A DNA stretch of 64,000 nucleotides from Paenibacillus sp. GTDB taxonomy: Bacteria; Bacillota; Bacilli; Paenibacillales; YIM-B00363. Position numbers and translations under genes: made by a program. Numbering within the stretch: position 1 is the first letter of the stretch; every line of letters starts with the position of its first letter. The stretch lies in the NCBI RefSeq assembly GCF_035645195.1, contig NZ_DASQNA010000022.1, positions 1-64,000 of the forward strand. The letters run 5' to 3'. Shown piece after piece: positions 26,310 through 35,567 of this stretch. The notes beneath the pieces were generated by a model, which did not search any database, was not told the DNA's origin, and saw only the letters and a program-made list of their open reading frames with translations.

Positions 26310-27368
26310 ATGTGCAATAATCATGCAAACAATTTGACTCGTGCGCTAAGCGTACCAAGTGCCAAAACAGCATTTGAGCAGACGACAATCGAACGCAGAG
26401 AGTTAAAACCGGAAGATGTACTCATTGATATTAAGTATTGTGGCATTTGCCACTCTGATATTCACCTTGCTCACAATGATTTTGGCAGTGGGATCTATCC
26501 AATGGTCCCCGGTCATGAAATTACCGGGGTCGTGACGGCGGTCGGAACAAACGTAACTAAATTCGCTGTTGGGGATCGCGTTGGCGTTGGTTGCTTTGTG
26601 GACTCCTGTGGAGAATGCAAATATTGCGTCCGTGGGGAGGAGCAATTTTGTACAAAGGGCGTCGTTATTGTATTTAATTCGTTAGACTACGATGGGCAAA
26701 TGACATACGGTGGATATAGCCAAAAAATTGTTGTAAAGGATAACTTTGTTGTCCATATTCCTGACGGTTTGGAACTAGATGTGGCTAGCCCGCTGTTGTG
26801 TGCAGGTATCACGACCTACTCTCCTTTGAAACACTGGAACATCGGGCCGGGCAAGAAGGTTGCCATCGTAGGGATGGGGGGGCTCGGGCACATTGCAGTC
26901 CAATTCGCGCATGCTTTGGGTGCTGAAGTAACGGTCTTGAGCCAGACGATGAATAAGAAAGATGAAGCCCTGAAATTGGGCGCAGACGATTTCTTTGCAA
27001 CCAATGATCCGGCAACTTTCAATGAATTGGCTGGACGATTTGACTTCATCTTAAACAGCGTATCCGCAAATATTGACGTTGATGCGTATTTATCCCTGCT
27101 TGATGTAGACGGTACACTTGTAAATGTCGGTCTGTCAAATCAACCAGATCAGTACAATGTTTTCTCCTTATTTGCAGGGCGCCGCAGCATCGCTGCTTCC
27201 AACGTCGGTGGAATTCCGGAAACACAAGAGATGCTCGATTTTTTTGCTCAGCATGGTATTGCTCCAATGATTGAGGTAATCCGTGCTGATCAGGTTGACG
27301 AAGCGTATGAGCGTATCCTCCGCAATGACGTGCGTTACCGATTCGTGATCGATATGTCTACATTGTAA
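26310..27368 (+). CDS. Zinc-dependent NADP alcohol dehydrogenase (CAD-like)
   Basis: This medium-chain dehydrogenase has the catalytic-zinc ligands CGICHSD, GHE and a Cys in LLCAGITTYSP, and the structural-zinc cysteines CGECKYCVRGEEQFC. The cofactor fold shows GMGGLGHIAVQFA. It belongs to the cinnamyl-alcohol-dehydrogenase-like/AdhA group that interconverts aldehydes and alcohols with NADP(H). ATG 26310 is preferred over GTG 26298 because AAGGA lies only two bases before the latter. It is 27 bases behind the aldo/keto reductase, hence co-transcribed. Confidence 0.9.
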   Translation: MCNNHANNLTRALSVPSAKTAFEQTTIERRELKPEDVLIDIKYCGICHSDIHLAHNDFGSGIYPMVPGHEITGVVTAVGTNVTKFAVGDRVGVGCFVDSCGECKYCVRGEEQFCTKGVVIVFNSLDYDGQMTYGGYSQKIVVKDNFVVHIPDGLELDVASPLLCAGITTYSPLKHWNIGPGKKVAIVGMGGLGHIAVQFAHALGAEVTVLSQTMNKKDEALKLGADDFFATNDPATFNELAGRFDFILNSVSANIDVDAYLSLLDVDGTLVNVGLSNQPDQYNVFSLFAGRRSIAASNVGGIPETQEMLDFFAQHGIAPMIEVIRADQVDEAYERILRNDVRYRFVIDMSTL

Positions 27369-27425
27369 TTAGCTGGCGATAATTTGGGCACCTTACTTTG
27401 GTAGATAAAACAGGAGGGCTTTTCA

Positions 27426-28271
27426 ATGCAAATGGTTACTTTATCTAATGGAACTAAGATGCCGATTTTAGGTTTTGGAGTATATCAAATTCCGGATCTT
27501 GAAGCATGCGAACGGGTAGTGAGTGAAGCTATTGAAGTGGGGTACCGTTCTATCGATACTGCTCAGGCTTATGGGAATGAAGAAGCAGTTGGCAATGCAG
27601 TTCGTAAAAGCGGCATACCGCGTGAAAAATTCTTCATTACGACAAAGGTTTGGATTTCCAATGCCGGATATGAAAAAGCGAAAACCTCCATAGACGAGTC
27701 TTTGCGTAAACTGCAAACAGACTACATTGATTTAATGTTGATTCATCAACCATTCAATGATTACTACGGTACGTATCGGGCTATGGAAGAGTATTATAAA
27801 GCCGGAAAAATCAAAGCGATTGGTGTTAGTAATTTCTATCCTGATCGTTTCATTGATATCGCTCAGTTTAGCGAAATCACACCAATGGTTAACCAAGTCG
27901 AAACGCATGTGTTCAACCAACAAAAACAAGCACAAAAAATAATGGAGAAATACGGAACACAAATTGAATCTTGGGGACCTTTTGCAGAAGGAAGAAATGA
28001 TTTCTTTAACAATGAAACCCTAAAAGAGATTGGTGAGCAATATGGTAAATCTGTTGCTCAAGTGGCTCTTCGTTATCTCATTCAACGCAATGTTATTATC
28101 ATTCCTAAAACTGTAAATAAAGAACGAATGATTGAAAATTTTAATGTCTTTGATTTTGCATTATCAAACGAAGACATGGATAAAATCGCCAAATTGGATC
28201 AGGGTCAAAGTTTATTTTTCTCACATTATGACCCAGAAACGGTTGAATTCTTAACGGGACTAGGTAAATAA
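27426..28271 (+). CDS. Aldo/keto reductase (AKR5-like)
   Basis: The 281-residue enzyme carries [10 protein letters not shown], the catalytic residues in [18 protein letters not shown] and [11 protein letters not shown], and the NADPH-binding end [16 protein letters not shown]. It resembles 2,5-diketo-gluconate/methylglyoxal reductases (YvgN-like). GGAGGG precedes ATG 27426. It follows the dehydrogenase after 57 bases and ends before a clear terminator. The broken AKR at 29347 is a relative. Confidence 0.9.
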   Translation: MQMVTLSNGTKMPILGFGVYQIPDLEACERVVSEAIEVGYRSIDTAQAYGNEEAVGNAVRKSGIPREKFFITTKVWISNAGYEKAKTSIDESLRKLQTDYIDLMLIHQPFNDYYGTYRAMEEYYKAGKIKAIGVSNFYPDRFIDIAQFSEITPMVNQVETHVFNQQKQAQKIMEKYGTQIESWGPFAEGRNDFFNNETLKEIGEQYGKSVAQVALRYLIQRNVIIIPKTVNKERMIENFNVFDFALSNEDMDKIAKLDQGQSLFFSHYDPETVEFLTGLGK

Positions 28272-28357
28272 ACCAGAATCAGTGCCAAACCATCGGGATT
28301 GATAAGGGGACTTGCTCTAATTCTTCTACTATCCAAGAGCTATAAAATAAAAAAATT

Positions 28358-28391
28358 GCTGCCCCGAAGTATTCTTTGAGGGCAGCTTTTT
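28358..28391 (+). terminator. Rho-independent terminator after AKR gene
   Basis: GCTGCCC (28358-28364) pairs with GGGCAGC (28380-28386) across a 15-base loop, followed by TTTTT. Confidence 0.75.
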
Positions 28392-28411
28392 AGTGGAAGG
28401 TGTTTTTCGAT

Positions 28412-28484
28412 TAAGTAACGTTTTGATCCTAGGTGCAAACGGCGGAATCGCACGGCTAGCTATAGATTTGGTTTTGAATTTTTA
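28412..28484 (+). pseudogene. NAD(P)-binding protein, N-terminal remnant
   Basis: SNVLILGANGGIARLAIDLV then a stop matches the first 20 residues of the intact protein at 30992 (TNVLILGASGGIARVAIDLF). Nothing further of the gene remains, so it is the stub of a deleted paralogue. Confidence 0.65.
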
Positions 28485-28571
28485 GCATTTTTGTTAGGAA
28501 TAGGATTAAGTTCCTCAATTTTTTTTGAAAGTCGATGAGCAGCTTTATGAATGGATGGTGAAGAGCCTAAA

Positions 28572-29320
28572 ATGAACAGAAAAGAATTGAGTGAACAGAA
28601 ATATAAACAGCTATTTGGCACTGGGGTACCTGCCGCATACGTACCGACCCTGATTTTCAGGAAATCTTGAGCCGCTTCATTTTTGGGGAAATTTTCCATC
28701 AAGGTAACCTTGACGATAAACAACGGGAGCTTATCACTTTAGTGGTGCTTACGACAAACCAAACGTTGCCCCAATTAAAGGATCATGTAAACGCCGCGCT
28801 AAACGTTGGGCTGACACCAGTGCAAATCAAGGAAGCAATTTATCAGTGTGCGCCATACATTGGATTTCCCAAAACACTGAATACGATAAATGAAGTTAAT
28901 GAGGTTTTCAAAGCGAGAAATATTGCATTGCCGCTTGAAAACCAAACACAGGTCGAAGAAAATAATCGGTTTGACAAGGGGCTTGCCGTGCAGGTAGAGA
29001 TCTTTGGTGATGTCATTGCAAAAATGCGCGTAAATGCACCGGAAAATCAAAAGCACATACAGGGGTTTCTTTCCGCCTTTTGTTTTGGAGATTTCTATAC
29101 TCGCGGCGGACTTGATTTGAAAACACGCGAGCTGCTGACGCTTTGTATCGTAAGTAGCTTGGGCGGTGCTGAAGGTCAAGTGAAGGCACATGTGCAGGGC
29201 AACGTAAATGTGGGCAATAACAAGGAAACATTGATTACGGTTATTTCCCACTGCCTTCCCTATATGGGCTTTCCGAGAACGCTGAACGCACTAGCATGCG
29301 TTAATGAAATTATTCCTTAA
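28572..29320 (+). pseudogene. Carboxymuconolactone decarboxylase-family gene with frameshift
   Basis: ATG 28572 opens MNRKELSEQKYKQLFGTGVP, but the frame then runs into a stop. The continuation (DPDFQEILSRFIFGEIFHQG) is in another frame, open to 29320; the two frames are offset by one missing base near 28640. The body has two AhpD/CMD-type repeats (QRELITLVVLTTNQTLPQLK; TRELLTLCIVSSLGGAEGQV). A TTG at 28667 could at best start a shortened protein without a ribosome site. The family includes peroxidatic and decarboxylase members; the gene lies among cupins and reductases that often accompany it. Confidence 0.75.
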
Positions 29321-29346
29321 ATTTAAGAAGCAAAGGAGAGAAATAC

Positions 29347-30238
29347 ATGTTTAACGAAACTTAAAAATTATCAAATGGTGTAGAAATTCCAAAATTAGGT
29401 CTTGGTACTTGGCTGCTTAACGATGAAGAGGCGGCACAAGCATTGCGTGATGCGGTATCTATCGGATATCGCCATATAGATACTGCTCAGGCTTATAGAA
29501 ATGAAGCTGGTGTTGGCGAAGGAATCCGTTCCTGCGGTGTCACAAGAGAAGAACTCTTTCATAACGACAAAGGTTGCTGCAGAATTAAAGACCTATGAGG
29601 CAGTTACGCAGTCCATTGATGAGTCATTAGCAAAAATAGGACTGGATTACATTGACCTTTTGATTATCCACAGCCCACAGCCTTGGAAGGAGTTCGGTGA
29701 GGAAAACCGATACTTTGAGGAAAACAAAGAAGCATGGAAAGCAATGGAGGATGCTTATAAGGCCGGCAGAGTAAAGACAATCGGTCTTTCTAACTTCCTT
29801 CAGGATGATGTAGAGAATATTCTTGCAAGCTGTGAGACTAAGCCTATGGTAAATCAGATATTAGCACATGTGAGCAATACTCCTTTGGAGCTGATTCAAT
29901 TCTGCCAGAAGAATGACATCCTGGTAGAGGCATATTCACCAATAGCACACGGTGCAGTCCTTGATAATGCAGAGATTAAGGTAATAGCTGATAAGTACGG
30001 AGTATCTGTTGCTCAGCTTTGCCTTCGTTATGATATTCAGCTTGGTCTTGTAGTAATTCCTAAGACGGCAAATCCAGATCACATGAGAAACAATGCAGAG
30101 CTTGATTTTGTTATCAGCGATGCAGATATGGAGTCTTTGAAGAATGTAGAGCACATCCAGAATTATGGTGAGCATAGTTTCTTCCCGGTATTTGGCGGGA
30201 AATTAAAAACAGGAGGAAGGCAAAATGGTAAAACATGA
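29347..30238 (+). pseudogene. Aldo/keto reductase with early stop and frameshift
   Basis: ATG 29347 reads MFNET and then TAA; the family sequence continues KLSNGVEIPKLGLGTWLLND...YRHIDTAQAYRNE. Near 29562 the frame changes, continuing FITTKVAAELKTYEAVTQSI through IIHSPQPWKEF and VVIPKTANPDHMRNN. Asp, Tyr, Lys and His of the tetrad are all still encoded, but two lesions separate them. The end of the frame overlaps the following cupin start (30225). Confidence 0.85.
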
Positions 30239-30635
30239 AGAAGTAAAAAATGGCGTTATTTTCCCGGTGGGCGAAAAAAATGAAGCATATGCACAATATT
30301 TTGTGGGACAAAGTTATATGAAAACATTAATAGCTGATCCTAAAGTGAATGTTGGTGTTGGGAATGTGACCTTTGAACCGGGATGCCGCAATAACTGGCA
30401 TATTCATCGTGATGGATTTCAACTTTTATTAGTAACCGGTGGCGAAGGTTGGTACCAAGAAGAAGGTAAACCTGCTAAATTCTTAAAAGCCGGTGATGTT
30501 ATTGTCACCCATGATGGTGTAAAACACTGGCATGGTGCTACAAAAGATAGCTGGTTTGAACACATTGCAATTACCGCAGGAAAGCCGGAATGGTTGGAAC
30601 CCGTAAGTGATGAAGAATATAACAATCTCAAGTGA
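30225..30635 (+). CDS. Cupin-domain protein
   Basis: The 136-residue single-domain cupin has both metal motifs: CRNNWHIHRDGFQLLLVTGG (His, His, Gln/Glu) and GDVIVTHDGVKHWHGATKDS. Relatives are annotated as quercetinase-like or carboxymuconolactone-associated cupins; no substrate can be given. AGGAGG at 30211-30216 precedes ATG 30225, inside the end of the broken aldo/keto reductase frame. The lost partner genes around it suggest it is a survivor of a decayed operon. Confidence 0.85.
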   Translation: MVKHEEVKNGVIFPVGEKNEAYAQYFVGQSYMKTLIADPKVNVGVGNVTFEPGCRNNWHIHRDGFQLLLVTGGEGWYQEEGKPAKFLKAGDVIVTHDGVKHWHGATKDSWFEHIAITAGKPEWLEPVSDEEYNNLK

Positions 30636-30651
30636 ATGAATTACCAAGTAG

Positions 30652-30684
30652 AAACGGCAGCCGTGATTCGGCTGCCGTTTTATA
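30652..30684 (+). terminator. Rho-independent terminator after cupin gene
   Basis: AAACGGCAGCC (30652-30662), loop GTGATTC, GGCTGCCGTTT (30670-30680), then TTAT: an 11-bp perfect stem. Confidence 0.85.
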
Positions 30685-30686
30685 CT

Positions 30687-30960
30687 CATGCTTTGGGCGG
30701 TTGCTGCATGGACGTTCGGACCGACGCAGAACTTTAACCTGCTTTCATTTGCTCCGGAAGCTTCCGGCATCATGCTTAGCATGAACAGGCCGATCCAACA
30801 GATCGATAATATCGATGAATCGCCCACAGCTACTCCTCCGATGCCAGCACCAACAGCGAAGCAGAGCTGCACGAAACTGCTGCTGCTGCGGTCGCGACGG
30901 CTGTCATCGTTGCGTCCGTTTCCTTCAGGCTAACCCGTACGTTCACGAAACGCGCAACAA
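30687..30960 (+). pseudogene. MFS transporter C-terminal remnant with internal micro-inversion
   Basis: The plus strand encodes MLWAVAAWTFGPTQNFNLLS then FAPEASGIMLSMN (30687-30785). The next part of the family appears on the minus strand: VQLCFAVGAGIGGVAVGDSS...ICWIG (30872 to 30789). The plus strand then continues AAAAVATAVIVASVSFRLTR TFTKR. The three pieces in this order and orientation reconstruct the end of an AraJ/YdhP-like MFS protein in which about 90 bases are flipped. Confidence 0.6.
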
Positions 30961-30991
30961 GCAGACAACTAAACGAAGGAGAGTTTTAAAT

Positions 30992-31579
30992 TTGACAAAT
31001 GTTTTAATCCTTGGAGCAAGCGGGGGAATCGCTCGCGTTGCCATTGATTTATTCCTTAAAGAAACTGATGCGCAGCTGACACTTTATTTGCGCAACCCAC
31101 GCAGACTAGGAAGAGTGGATTCTAGTCGTGTTAGAGTAATCGAAGGCGATGTAATGGATATTGAAAAATTAAAAGAAGCAATGAATGGACAGGACGTTGT
31201 TTATGCAAATTTAGCTGGTGCTTTAGAGCAAATGGCAAAGAATGTTGTCGAAGCAATGAACGCTTCCGGAGTCAAACGCCTCATTTGGATCAGTTCAATG
31301 GGAATTTATGATGAAGTCCCTGGTGAGAAACATGGCAGCATTTTAGACCCATATCGTAAGTCAGCTGCGGTAATTGAAGCTTCGAACCTGGATTACACGA
31401 TTTTGAGACCGGGCTGGTTTACCAATAAAGATGAAATTGACTACGAGACGACCCAGAAAGGCGAACCATTTAAGGGGAATGATGTATCGCGTAAGAGTGT
31501 TGCAGATTTGGTTGTTAAACTAGCTGTAACTCCGAGCTTGGAAGTTCGCCGCAGCTTAGGGGTAAACAAGCCTGAATAA
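30992..31579 (+). CDS. NAD(P)-binding protein (NmrA/atypical SDR-like)
   Basis: This 195-residue Rossmann protein starts at TTG 30992 (AAGGAG 9 bases upstream): MTNVLILGASGGIARVAIDLF. It has an Arg-rich NADP-type second strand (RNPRRLG), EGDVMD, VVYANLAGA, and WISSMGIYDE...GSILDPYRKSAAVIEAS where Ser/Tyr/Lys occupy the SDR-like site, then LRPGWFTN. Such proteins are flavin-reductase- or NmrA-like. An open frame upstream to 30815 is MFS debris. A stub of a second copy is at 28412. Confidence 0.82.
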   Translation: MTNVLILGASGGIARVAIDLFLKETDAQLTLYLRNPRRLGRVDSSRVRVIEGDVMDIEKLKEAMNGQDVVYANLAGALEQMAKNVVEAMNASGVKRLIWISSMGIYDEVPGEKHGSILDPYRKSAAVIEASNLDYTILRPGWFTNKDEIDYETTQKGEPFKGNDVSRKSVADLVVKLAVTPSLEVRRSLGVNKPE

Positions 31580-31612
31580 ATACAGTAATTCGCTTAAGTG
31601 GAAGGAGATTGA

Positions 31613-32604
<992 letters not shown>

Positions 32605-32706
32605 AAGGCTCATTAAAGTAGAGTAATCGTTTTGGGTATAGTTCTATACTTTATGGTTCCGCTGATCGGTGGAAACGCATTACAGCGGGTTTGGAGGAGG
32701 AAAACT

Positions 32707-33293
32707 TTGAAGAAACTATTTAGTCTTGCCCTCGGGTTGGTTACAGCTTTCGCATTTTCTGCTTGTGGAAGCAACGACAATGAGATAGCAAACGTTGCTC
32801 AAGAAGCGGAACAGTCAAGAGCTGACAGTGCCATGACAAACAGTGCTCAAGAAGCGGAACCGTCTGGAGATGCTAGTGAACAAGTTAAACTCCCGGAGAA
32901 TTATGATAAGGACGTGCTCTATACGACAGTGACTCGTGGAAATGCCAAAGAACTGCTATATACAAGTCGGGAAACGATTGAAGCAGTGAAGGATGGACAG
33001 CCTATCCCCAGTGGTTCTGTCATCACACTTGAGATCTACAGGGATGGAGAATTAACCGATATCTTCGTGAATGAAAACGCTCAGACTGGGGCGACGAGAC
33101 TCCTCCCGAGGAACGTAATGGTGATTGGCGGTACCAGGCTTTCACAGCTGACAAGTCAGTTAATACCAATAGAAAAATCGGAAGCTGCATTTCTTGCCAT
33201 GCAACTCAAGAACAAGATGACTTTGTGTATACGTTAGATGAGATGAAGAGCTACGATCTCGATGATTTTATGGGAGCTGTAGATGCTACGGAG
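32707..33293 (+). pseudogene. Cytochrome P460-family lipoprotein, frameshifted paralogue
   Basis: TTG 32707 (GGAGGAGG upstream) opens LKKLFSLALGLVTAFAFSAC, a lipoprotein signal, then LPENYDKDVLYTTVTRGNAK, TSRETIEAVKDGQPIPSGSV as in the P460 protein at 10742. One A appears lost in the run at about 33073. In the next frame come WGDETPPEERNGDWRYQAFT, SCISCHATQEQDDF (haem motif CISCH intact) and YTLDEMKSYDLDDF. After about 33290 the similarity ends abruptly and another protein's tail follows in the same frame. No MerR operator is visible upstream. Confidence 0.8.
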
Positions 33294-33863
33294 ATCCGTC
33301 CAATCGAAGAATTTTATGAAAATACAGAGAATAACATCTTTAATAAATGTGATCCTCCTGAGGTTTTGGGAAGAATTTGTAAAGGATGGGTTTCGGGTGA
33401 AACCTATGGGGAATTATTTGAGTTTGTAAGTCAATCCGGTGTGGTGCTAAGTGGGAAGCGACCGAAGGCACTCAAGATGGAGAATCTCGTAGAGATATGT
33501 GACAACTCGTTATCCTATGAAGGGGCATTGATACTAGGTGCGGTTTTAGAACTATTGCCCTTAGTTAGGAACGAGGGGCTTGAAAATATATCTGACCTGA
33601 TCGAGGATTTTCAAAAAAAGCTCAAGTATGGTTTGCCGTCTCGAAAAGCTGTGATTCTTTATGAACTTGGATTTTCAGACAGAGTTGTTGCACAACAGCT
33701 AACCGAGTTGTTGGGAGTAGGAGGTACTTATAAAGAAACAACTATAATACAATTAAACGATAATGAGGAAGCCGTAAGAAGTCTTTTGACGAATTACCCA
33801 GCGTATTTCCAATGTAAAAGGGGTATGCAGAATGTATTTCCCAACTCTATTGTCAATGTCTAA
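33294..33863 (+). pseudogene. C-terminal fragment of a large protein, possibly helicase
   Basis: The frame carries RICKGWVSGETYGELFEFVS, NLVEICDNSLSYEGALILGA and QKKLKYGLPSRKAVILYELG then FSDRVVAQQLTELL. This pattern reminds me of the C-terminal part of DEAD/DEAH-box helicases from defence loci, but I cannot confirm it. It has no start of its own and is fused in frame to the end of the broken P460 gene. Its stop lies inside the first repeat of a Tn7-like end, so it looks like cargo of a transposon whose other side was deleted. Confidence 0.4.
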
Positions 33864-33978
33864 GGTTTACCGTCCAACGTAATTACCAACTCTAATGTAA
33901 AAATGGTGAGCATGAATAAAACAACAAAGCCTTAATACTACAGGTTTCTTCAATTCCCAACTCTAATGTCACTAAACA
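33836..33978 (-). mobile_element. Tn7-like transposon end with three spaced sites
   Basis: Read on the minus strand from 33978: TGT, five bases, then GACATTAGAGTTGGGAA. The Tn7 left end reads TGT, five bases, GACAAAATAGTTGGGAA. Two further copies follow inward: ACATTAGAGTTGGTAA (from about 33898) and GACAATAGAGTTGGGAA (from about 33856), cores 71 and 45 bp apart. Three separated sites within about 150 bp is the Tn7 left-end layout for TnsB binding. The element would extend leftward and contain the 33294-33863 fragment. No tns genes are in the window. Confidence 0.6.
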
Positions 33979-33993
33979 TCCGTTCGTAAAAAA

Positions 33994-34075
33994 GACGGAA
34001 AGTAGTTGGGAAACTCGGAAAGCAGTTGAAATAGTCGGAGAGTAGTTGGAAATGTAGGAAAGTAAGTTTGACGAG
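33994..34075 (+). repeat. Four abutting 20-bp repeats, Tn7-site-like
   Basis: CGGAAAGTAGTTGGGAAACT starts at 33996 and related units start at 34016, 34036 and 34056, exactly 20 bp apart; the fourth is weaker. The core AGTAGTTGGGAA resembles the TnsB-site core of Tn7 (AATAGTTGGGAA) and points opposite to the array at 33836-33978. Four contiguous sites recall a Tn7 right end, but no clean terminal TGT is found before GAC at 33994. Confidence 0.5.
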
Positions 34076-34140
34076 AATGTTTTACAGCAAGAACGGCCCC
34101 GGAGATGCTTTCCGGGGCTTTTCCTTTGGGGAGGCTAGAT

Positions 34141-34359
34141 ATGACTAATATCGGTGAACGTGTAAAGCACGTTAGAAAATTACATAAGTTAAATCAACAA
34201 GAATTCTCGAAAGCTATAAACATATCACAGGGTCGTCTAAGTGAAATTGAAAAGAATATTTGCAAACCTTCTGCCGACACCTTAATCTCATTAGCCACAG
34301 GCTTTAATGTTAATTTGAACTGGCTTATTTTGGGGGAGGGGGAGCACTTTAAATCCTAG
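34141..34359 (+). CDS. XRE-family HTH regulator, small
   Basis: This 72-residue protein is essentially one Cro/C1-type HTH: MTNIGERVKHVRKLHKLNQQ, EFSKAINISQGRLSEIEKNI, CKPSADTLISLATGFNVNLN and a short WLILGEGEHF end. GGGGAGG lies 7 bases before ATG 34141; the frame opens at 34105 but that part is leader. A GGCCCCGGAGATGC...CCGGGG hairpin lies upstream. A nonsense-mutated copy with the same leader type is at 178. It sits between Tn7-like ends and may have regulated an integrated element. Confidence 0.85.
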   Translation: MTNIGERVKHVRKLHKLNQQEFSKAINISQGRLSEIEKNICKPSADTLISLATGFNVNLNWLILGEGEHFKS

Positions 34360-34665
34360 GCTGGCGGAAACGGCATTGAGCTAAAGGATTTAGGTGGTGT
34401 TAATAATGGGAGAAAATTGCCTTGTGTCGATGCGGATGAGGCACGGGCCGGTTCCCTACGCTACGGAACCCGGAACGGCGCGGCAAAGAAACAACCGTTG
34501 AATAATCAAGATCCGCTAATTATTGTCTCATGAAAATAAAGTTGTAGACTGAGAAAATAAAGTGTTAGACCGTGAAAATAAAGTTCTAGACTGGCAGCGG
34601 TGGCGTTAAGCTAACTGGGCATATACTACAATTTCAGCATCCCACTTTGTGGTAAAATATACAAG
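34360..34665. other. Non-coding stretch with a transposon end
   Basis: Between the XRE gene and the next small gene lie an inverted repeat CGGTTCC/GGAACCC around 34450-34473, two related blocks (GGCATTGAGCTAAA at about 34372 and GGCGTTAAGCTAA at about 34603), and the Tn7-like end at 34524. No gene is recognisable. Confidence 0.4.
34524..34592 (+). mobile_element. Tn7-like transposon end with three 21-bp sites
   Basis: The plus strand reads TGT (34524-34526), five bases, then GAAAATAAAGTTGTAGACT at 34532, with GAAAATAAAGTGTTAGACC at 34553 and GAAAATAAAGTTCTAGACT at 34574, an exact 21-bp period. The Tn7 right end reads TGT, five bases, GACAATAAAGTCTTAAACT in abutting copies. Terminal TGT, spacer and site core all agree. 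The element would run rightward; no partner end or tns gene is visible in the window. Confidence 0.6.
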
Positions 34666-34974
34666 ATGGGGGTGGTGTGGCTGAAATCGAAGAAACCAAC
34701 TGTTAAAATTATTTCCCTAATCACTGCATTACTTTTATTCGGAATGTTTGTTTATTTCTCAAAAACCACACTAACGGCCCAGGCGGTGGTACTTGAAAAA
34801 ACCGGGGTTAATGCCATTGTAGTTGCAGACTACAGCGGTGTACGTACCACAGTTAAAACAGCTGTAAATATTAGTGAACTAGTACAGGAGGGGGGGCAGT
34901 ATTACATTTCATATAAAACCAGAATGTGGGGAGCTCCCGAGCTGCTAAGCATCAAGAAGACTGACGGACGTTGA
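34666..34974 (+). CDS. Small membrane-anchored protein, unknown
   Basis: About 100 residues with one N-terminal membrane segment (IISLITALLLFGMFVYFS) and a compact beta-rich external part (AQAVVLEKTGVNAIVVADYS...GQYYISYKTRMWGAPELLSI). I do not recognise a family. ATG 34666 is preceded only by A/T-rich sequence; GTG 34675 or TTG 34681 are alternatives. A hairpin terminator follows. It lies inside the presumed Tn7-like element. Confidence 0.5.
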   Translation: MGVVWLKSKKPTVKIISLITALLLFGMFVYFSKTTLTAQAVVLEKTGVNAIVVADYSGVRTTVKTAVNISELVQEGGQYYISYKTRMWGAPELLSIKKTDGR

Positions 34975-34986
34975 TTATGCTCGAGA

Positions 34987-35022
34987 GAGCGACGGTGGAC
35001 CCGATCCATCGCTTTTTTTTTG
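34987..35022 (+). terminator. Terminator after small membrane protein gene
   Basis: AGCGACGGTGGA and TCCATCGCT form an imperfect stem around CCCGA, followed by TTTTTTTT. Confidence 0.6.
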
Positions 35023-35108
35023 CATTGTAGCGAGGCCACTGAGCTATCGGGCAGTATAGTTTAGTTAAATCTGTTAAAATGAGGGTGGTGTATCGTAGGA
35101 GGAAGAAA

Positions 35109-35264
35109 ATGTTTAAGGATAAGTTCATCTATTTAATTGTTTTGTTAGGTGGAGCGTACTTGTTATATAAAGGTGTAGAATTGTTGGCTTTTAAAGGTAT
35201 ACCAAAAACCGGTCAGTATACTTGTAAGAGGCGTGTTCTTAAAGCGAAAGGTGGGTTTAAATGA
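35109..35264 (+). CDS. Very small membrane protein, unknown
   Basis: ATG 35109 has AGGAGGAAG 4-12 bases upstream and encodes 51 residues: MFKDKFIYLIVLLGGAYLLY then a short basic tail. One membrane helix is expected. The stop overlaps the ATG of the next gene (ATGA), implying translational coupling. No family recognised. Confidence 0.55.
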   Translation: MFKDKFIYLIVLLGGAYLLYKGVELLAFKGIPKTGQYTCKRRVLKAKGGFK

Positions 35265-35476
35265 ATCGGCTAGCGGGACTGGTACTTATCGGCTTTTCAT
35301 CACTTACAGCAGCAATAGTCTTGGCACTTGCAGGGCTTGCTCAAAATGTCGATGAAATCGACGGGACATATAGTAATGACTATTTCAGTCAATTACCAGT
35401 TTGGGTTTATATACTTATATTAATCCCTTTTGTTATTGGGTTGATATTATGCGATAAGAAAGATTCTGAAAAATAG
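35261..35476 (+). CDS. Small two-helix membrane protein, unknown
   Basis: The 71-residue product has two membrane segments (LAGLVLIGFSSLTAAIVLAL and LPVWVYILILIPFVIGLILC) around an acidic external loop (NVDEIDGTYSNDYFSQ). It overlaps the 51-residue gene before it by four bases, so the two are a pair. No family recognised. It is the last feature of the AT-rich accessory region. Confidence 0.55.
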   Translation: MNRLAGLVLIGFSSLTAAIVLALAGLAQNVDEIDGTYSNDYFSQLPVWVYILILIPFVIGLILCDKKDSEK

Positions 35477-35567
35477 GGACGAGAGTGTGGCGATGGACCT
35501 GTCTATCGATATCCCCGTATAAGTGCTTAAAAACAACTGGATTTTTCCAGAAAATTGGCCCCGAATC

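Noticed and set aside
28667-29320. Carboxymuconolactone decarboxylase as an intact gene from TTG 28667
   Set aside because: No ribosome site, and the missing 30 residues are found just upstream in another frame, so a frameshift is the better reading.
33994-34592. Possible CRISPR array (20- and 21-bp periodic repeats)
   Set aside because: Units abut without unique spacers of 30 bp or so, are diverged from each other, and no cas genes are near. The geometry fits transposase-binding sites better.
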